In this document: positions 21,659 through 23,451 of the stretch, in pieces
Numbering within the stretch: the stretch's first letter is position 1
Layout of the letters: every line of letters begins with the position of its first letter
NCBI GenBank assembly: GCA_002393725.1
Contig: DGTJ01000028.1
Span: forward strand, 1 to 23,451
Source: Prevotella sp. UBA4339
GTDB taxonomy: Bacteria > Bacteroidota > Bacteroidia > Bacteroidales > Bacteroidaceae
DNA length: 23,451 nt
Direction of reading: 5' to 3'
Notes under the pieces: generated by a model
What the model was told of the DNA's origin: nothing
What the model saw: the letters and a program-made list of their open reading frames with translations, nothing else
Database searches by the model: none
Position numbers and translations under genes: made by a program

Positions 21659-22052
21659 TTATTGTAATTCTGACAGGAAATCCACAAATCCGTCAGCGTC
21701 TATGGCTTGGTTGCTGATTAGAAAGTTGCGAACTTGCTCCATCTTTCCCAACTCTGCCAGCGTATGTTCACGTTCCTGCATGGTGCGCGTCAGTTTGATG
21801 GCACCACCAGTTATAATGTAACACCCTGGCTCCAGTTTGATGGCATAGATGCGCAGCCATGAAACGTGTCTCGGACGGTCTTTCAGCCTGGCTTTCTCCT
21901 TTCCAAGCAGCATTTCGCTTATACGACAATTCACCAGCCACTCAGGGTCGCTCCACTGTTCGAAGAGCGTCTGCAAGGCATTGTCCGCAGTTCCTTCATA
22001 TCGCACTGCCCAGAGTATTATTATCGAGTATCTTGTCGAATGTCATCATCAT
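21659..22052 (-). pseudogene. Toxin-like partner of the XRE gene, probably frameshifted and internally deleted
   Basis: The longest open frame starts at a GTG (22006) and gives 115 residues: RYEGTADNALQTLFEQWSD near the N-terminus, then WLRIYAIKLEPGCYIITGGAIKL and TMQEREHT. From memory, intact relatives paired with this type of antitoxin have an N-terminal strand before the RYEG motif and about 60 more residues between EWL and WLRIY. Upstream, three ATG codons (22044-22052) start MTFDK in another frame. Removing one base near 22029-22032 would join it to YSIIILWAVRYEG. So one frameshift and one in-frame deletion are likely, leaving the toxin inactive. A short functional protein from the GTG cannot be excluded. 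Confidence 0.55.
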
Positions 22053-22069
22053 ATTCGTAATATCTGCTG

Positions 22070-22101
22070 CAAAAATATAGAAAAAACACGAGAAAAACAA
22101 C
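22070..22101 (-). promoter_or_regulatory. Promoter of the toxin/antitoxin-like pair
   Basis: On the minus strand GTTG (22098-22101), 20 bases and TATTTTTG (22070-22077). The -33 element lies inside the palindrome at 22097-22111. Confidence 0.65.
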
Positions 22102-22111
22102 TGCCAGTTGT
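22093..22111 (-). terminator. Palindrome: terminator of the 223-residue gene and possible operator
   Basis: ACAACTGCCAGTTGT (22097-22111) is a perfect palindrome apart from its central base. On the minus strand it is followed by a run of T (22096-22093), so it can end transcription of the gene at 22137-22808. It also covers the -33 box of the next promoter, the place for an antitoxin operator. Confidence 0.5.
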
Positions 22112-22136
22112 AAAATAAGGCTATTTTTAGAGTTTT

Positions 22137-22808
22137 TTAATCAAAACAGGAACTGTTTGTTGCAAGTCTCTTATAGAAATCAACCACCTCGCGCATCGAG
22201 GCGATATACCGTTTGAGTTGCCTGCCGTCGAGGGGGGTGCGCTTGCCGTCCATCCAGCTGAGTTCCTGAAATTCCAGGCAGAACGTGTCGTAGTCAATCC
22301 TGCCTTGCTGGTACCACAGCAACGCATCGGCATAGACGGAGTAGTACAAGTTGCAGAAAGGCTTGAAGAATATGAAGTGTTCTTCGTCCTCATACACCCT
22401 CTTGCAGAACTCCTCCACCACGCTTGGCACAAAGTGCTCGTCGGCATATTCCTCTACGAGCCACTTGAACTCCCTATATGTGGCGATAGATTCATCTGTG
22501 CTCTCCTCCTGCGTGTGCATGAAATCCGCTGGCGACGAATGGAAGACGGTCATCTGATTTATCATCGCCGCCTGACGCTCTGCCTGCTGATACGTTGTCT
22601 GCTCCTCGCTCATGACCAACTGCCTGTGAAGCATCGCCAGATGATACTTTCCATACGTCAACGTCAGCTTGGCAGCCAACATCACATCAATGGCACGACG
22701 TTGGTAACGCTCTGACAATTCCTGTTGTGACTTAAAGTGACTGAGCGTTGTTTCAGAGAAGTAGTTATTTATTAAAAATTGTGTAATTTCCGCCCTACGC
22801 GTATTCAT
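22137..22808 (-). CDS. Protein of unknown function (223 residues)
   Basis: I do not recognise this protein. It appears soluble and helical, rich in aromatic residues and histidine in the C-terminal half (HFIFFKPFCNLYYSVYADALLWYQQGRIDYDTFCLEF), with no signal peptide, membrane segment or nucleotide motif. The start MNTRRAEITQFL at 22808 follows a short hairpin in the leader (22832-22847). Codon use resembles the neighbours. It lies in the accessory end of the window, between the toxin-like pair and a divergent partial gene, and may belong to a mobile element or defence locus, which is speculation. Confidence 0.7.
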   Translation of the reverse strand: MNTRRAEITQFLINNYFSETTLSHFKSQQELSERYQRRAIDVMLAAKLTLTYGKYHLAMLHRQLVMSEEQTTYQQAERQAAMINQMTVFHSSPADFMHTQEESTDESIATYREFKWLVEEYADEHFVPSVVEEFCKRVYEDEEHFIFFKPFCNLYYSVYADALLWYQQGRIDYDTFCLEFQELSWMDGKRTPLDGRQLKRYIASMREVVDFYKRLATNSSCFD

Positions 22809-22910
22809 TGTCGCAGAAATTTAGTAAATTTGCCCTCTGTATAGGGCATCCCCTTATAAAAACACTAACCCCGAAGTATGCATAAGCAGGGACAACGGGG
22901 TGTTACGCTG

Positions 22911-22942
22911 CAAAGTTAAGCATAATAGTTGGAACAAACAAG
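22911..22942 (-). promoter_or_regulatory. Promoter of the 223-residue gene, with a structured leader
   Basis: On the minus strand CTTG (22939-22942), 20 bases and TAACTTTG (22911-22918). The leader of about 100 bases can form CCCCG/CGGGG (about 22869-22900) followed by TTTTT, and GCCCT/AGGGC next to the gene. The hairpin loop is long, so an attenuator is only a possibility. Confidence 0.5.
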
Positions 22943-22970
22943 CATTTGAACTATATATTTAGAAACTTTA

Positions 22971-23451
22971 ATGAAGAGAAAGAATCCCATACATGCCTAT
23001 AAACGACTGCTGGCCCACGATCAAGACTGGGATTATGCCTACCTGATAGCCCTGGAGAAGAAGAAACTCCAGCGTATGCACGACTGTATCAAGCGCGAGG
23101 GCAATCTTGAAAACAACGCCATCGTGGTACGCGATATTGCCATCTGCATCCGGCTCATTGACATTTTCATGGAGGACGATGCCGTCTATAACACCTGGCT
23201 CCACCAGTCATTCTCAGGAGAATTGAAATTCCGCAAACTGGAGAACAACCTTTACGAACTTGACGATACGGACAGGAAGCCCATTGTCGACTATCCTGTA
23301 TATGTCAATGTAAGGAATGAGCGCCGTTTCTTCCGTGCCACCCCTATCATGGATGCGAAAGCAGTAGGCAACAGAGACAAGGCCATCCTTTCAACCGTAA
23401 GCCTGCGCCAACAGAAAGCCCTCCACCTCTATCACCTCATCAGAGAATATA
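22971..23451 (+). CDS. Unknown protein, 3' end outside window
   Basis: The frame opens with ATG at 22971 and stays open for 160 codons to the window edge. It begins MKRKNPIHAYKRLLAHDQDW and continues with a Lys/Arg-rich helical region (ALEKKKLQRMHDCIKRE), VRDIAICIRLIDIFMEDDAV, ELKFRKLENNLYELDD and PVYVNVRNERRFF. The codon pattern is that of a real gene and the opposite strand has only a short shadow. It resembles uncharacterised proteins I associate with Bacteroides phages and integrated elements, but I cannot name a family. The upstream 160 bases hold the divergent promoter at 22911-22942 and a weaker rightward TAAATTTG at 22825-22832. Confidence 0.75.
   Translation, partial: MKRKNPIHAYKRLLAHDQDWDYAYLIALEKKKLQRMHDCIKREGNLENNAIVVRDIAICIRLIDIFMEDDAVYNTWLHQSFSGELKFRKLENNLYELDDTDRKPIVDYPVYVNVRNERRFFRATPIMDAKAVGNRDKAILSTVSLRQQKALHLYHLIREY

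Noticed and set aside
22825..22832. Rightward TAAATTTG as promoter of the last partial gene
   Set aside because: No -33 element at the right distance and a 130-base leader; kept only as a possibility in the gene entry.

Overview
The window looks like a chromosomal stretch from a Bacteroidota bacterium, most likely a Prevotella-type member of the Bacteroidales. The evidence is the trp gene order B-E-G-D-C-F-A, at least fifteen promoters of the Bacteroidota type (TTTG, about 20 bp, then TAnnTTTG), the general lack of Shine-Dalgarno sequences, and a small 'smalltalk' protein gene beside an HU-like gene. No rRNA, tRNA, CRISPR array or complete insertion sequence is visible.

Region 1 (1-8497) holds the 3' part of glmS and then a full tryptophan operon. 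The operon starts with a promoter, an 18-residue leader peptide containing three consecutive Trp codons and a strong intrinsic terminator (a classical attenuator), followed by trpB, trpE, trpG, trpD, trpC, trpF and trpA. TrpE carries an unusual Lys/Glu-rich expansion. Region 2 (8494-13810) is about sulfur amino acids: cysK, convergent with trpA, then tcdA, and a minus-strand operon of metY, a LuxR-type response regulator and a short-chain dehydrogenase. An Lrp/AsnC regulator is divergent from metY. cysK and metY share an identical 22-bp promoter block.

Region 3 (13858-17254) has an AraC regulator, a divergent three-gene operon (57-residue winged helix protein, beta-lactamase-fold/rubredoxin fusion, ZIP metal transporter) and a short AraC-domain protein. 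Region 4 (17500-20383) has an exported PheC-like (cyclohexadienyl dehydratase/solute-binding) lipoprotein, a glutathione peroxidase-family gene, ridA, an OhrR-type MarR repressor and a 51-residue unknown. The peroxidase and ohrR promoters carry the same three-box operator array at near-identical spacing, so this is probably a small peroxide regulon with autoregulation.

Region 5 (20384-23451) looks accessory. It holds a possible 75-nt RNA with its own terminator, a smalltalk gene, a 5'-truncated HU-like gene with a repeat-encoded Gly/Thr/Ser tail, an intact XRE antitoxin-like gene with a damaged toxin-like partner, an unrecognised 223-residue protein and a divergent partial gene at the window edge. 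This is a likely site of past insertion and decay.

Start codons were chosen by family alignment from memory and by promoter position; family names rest on motif recognition only, with no database search.
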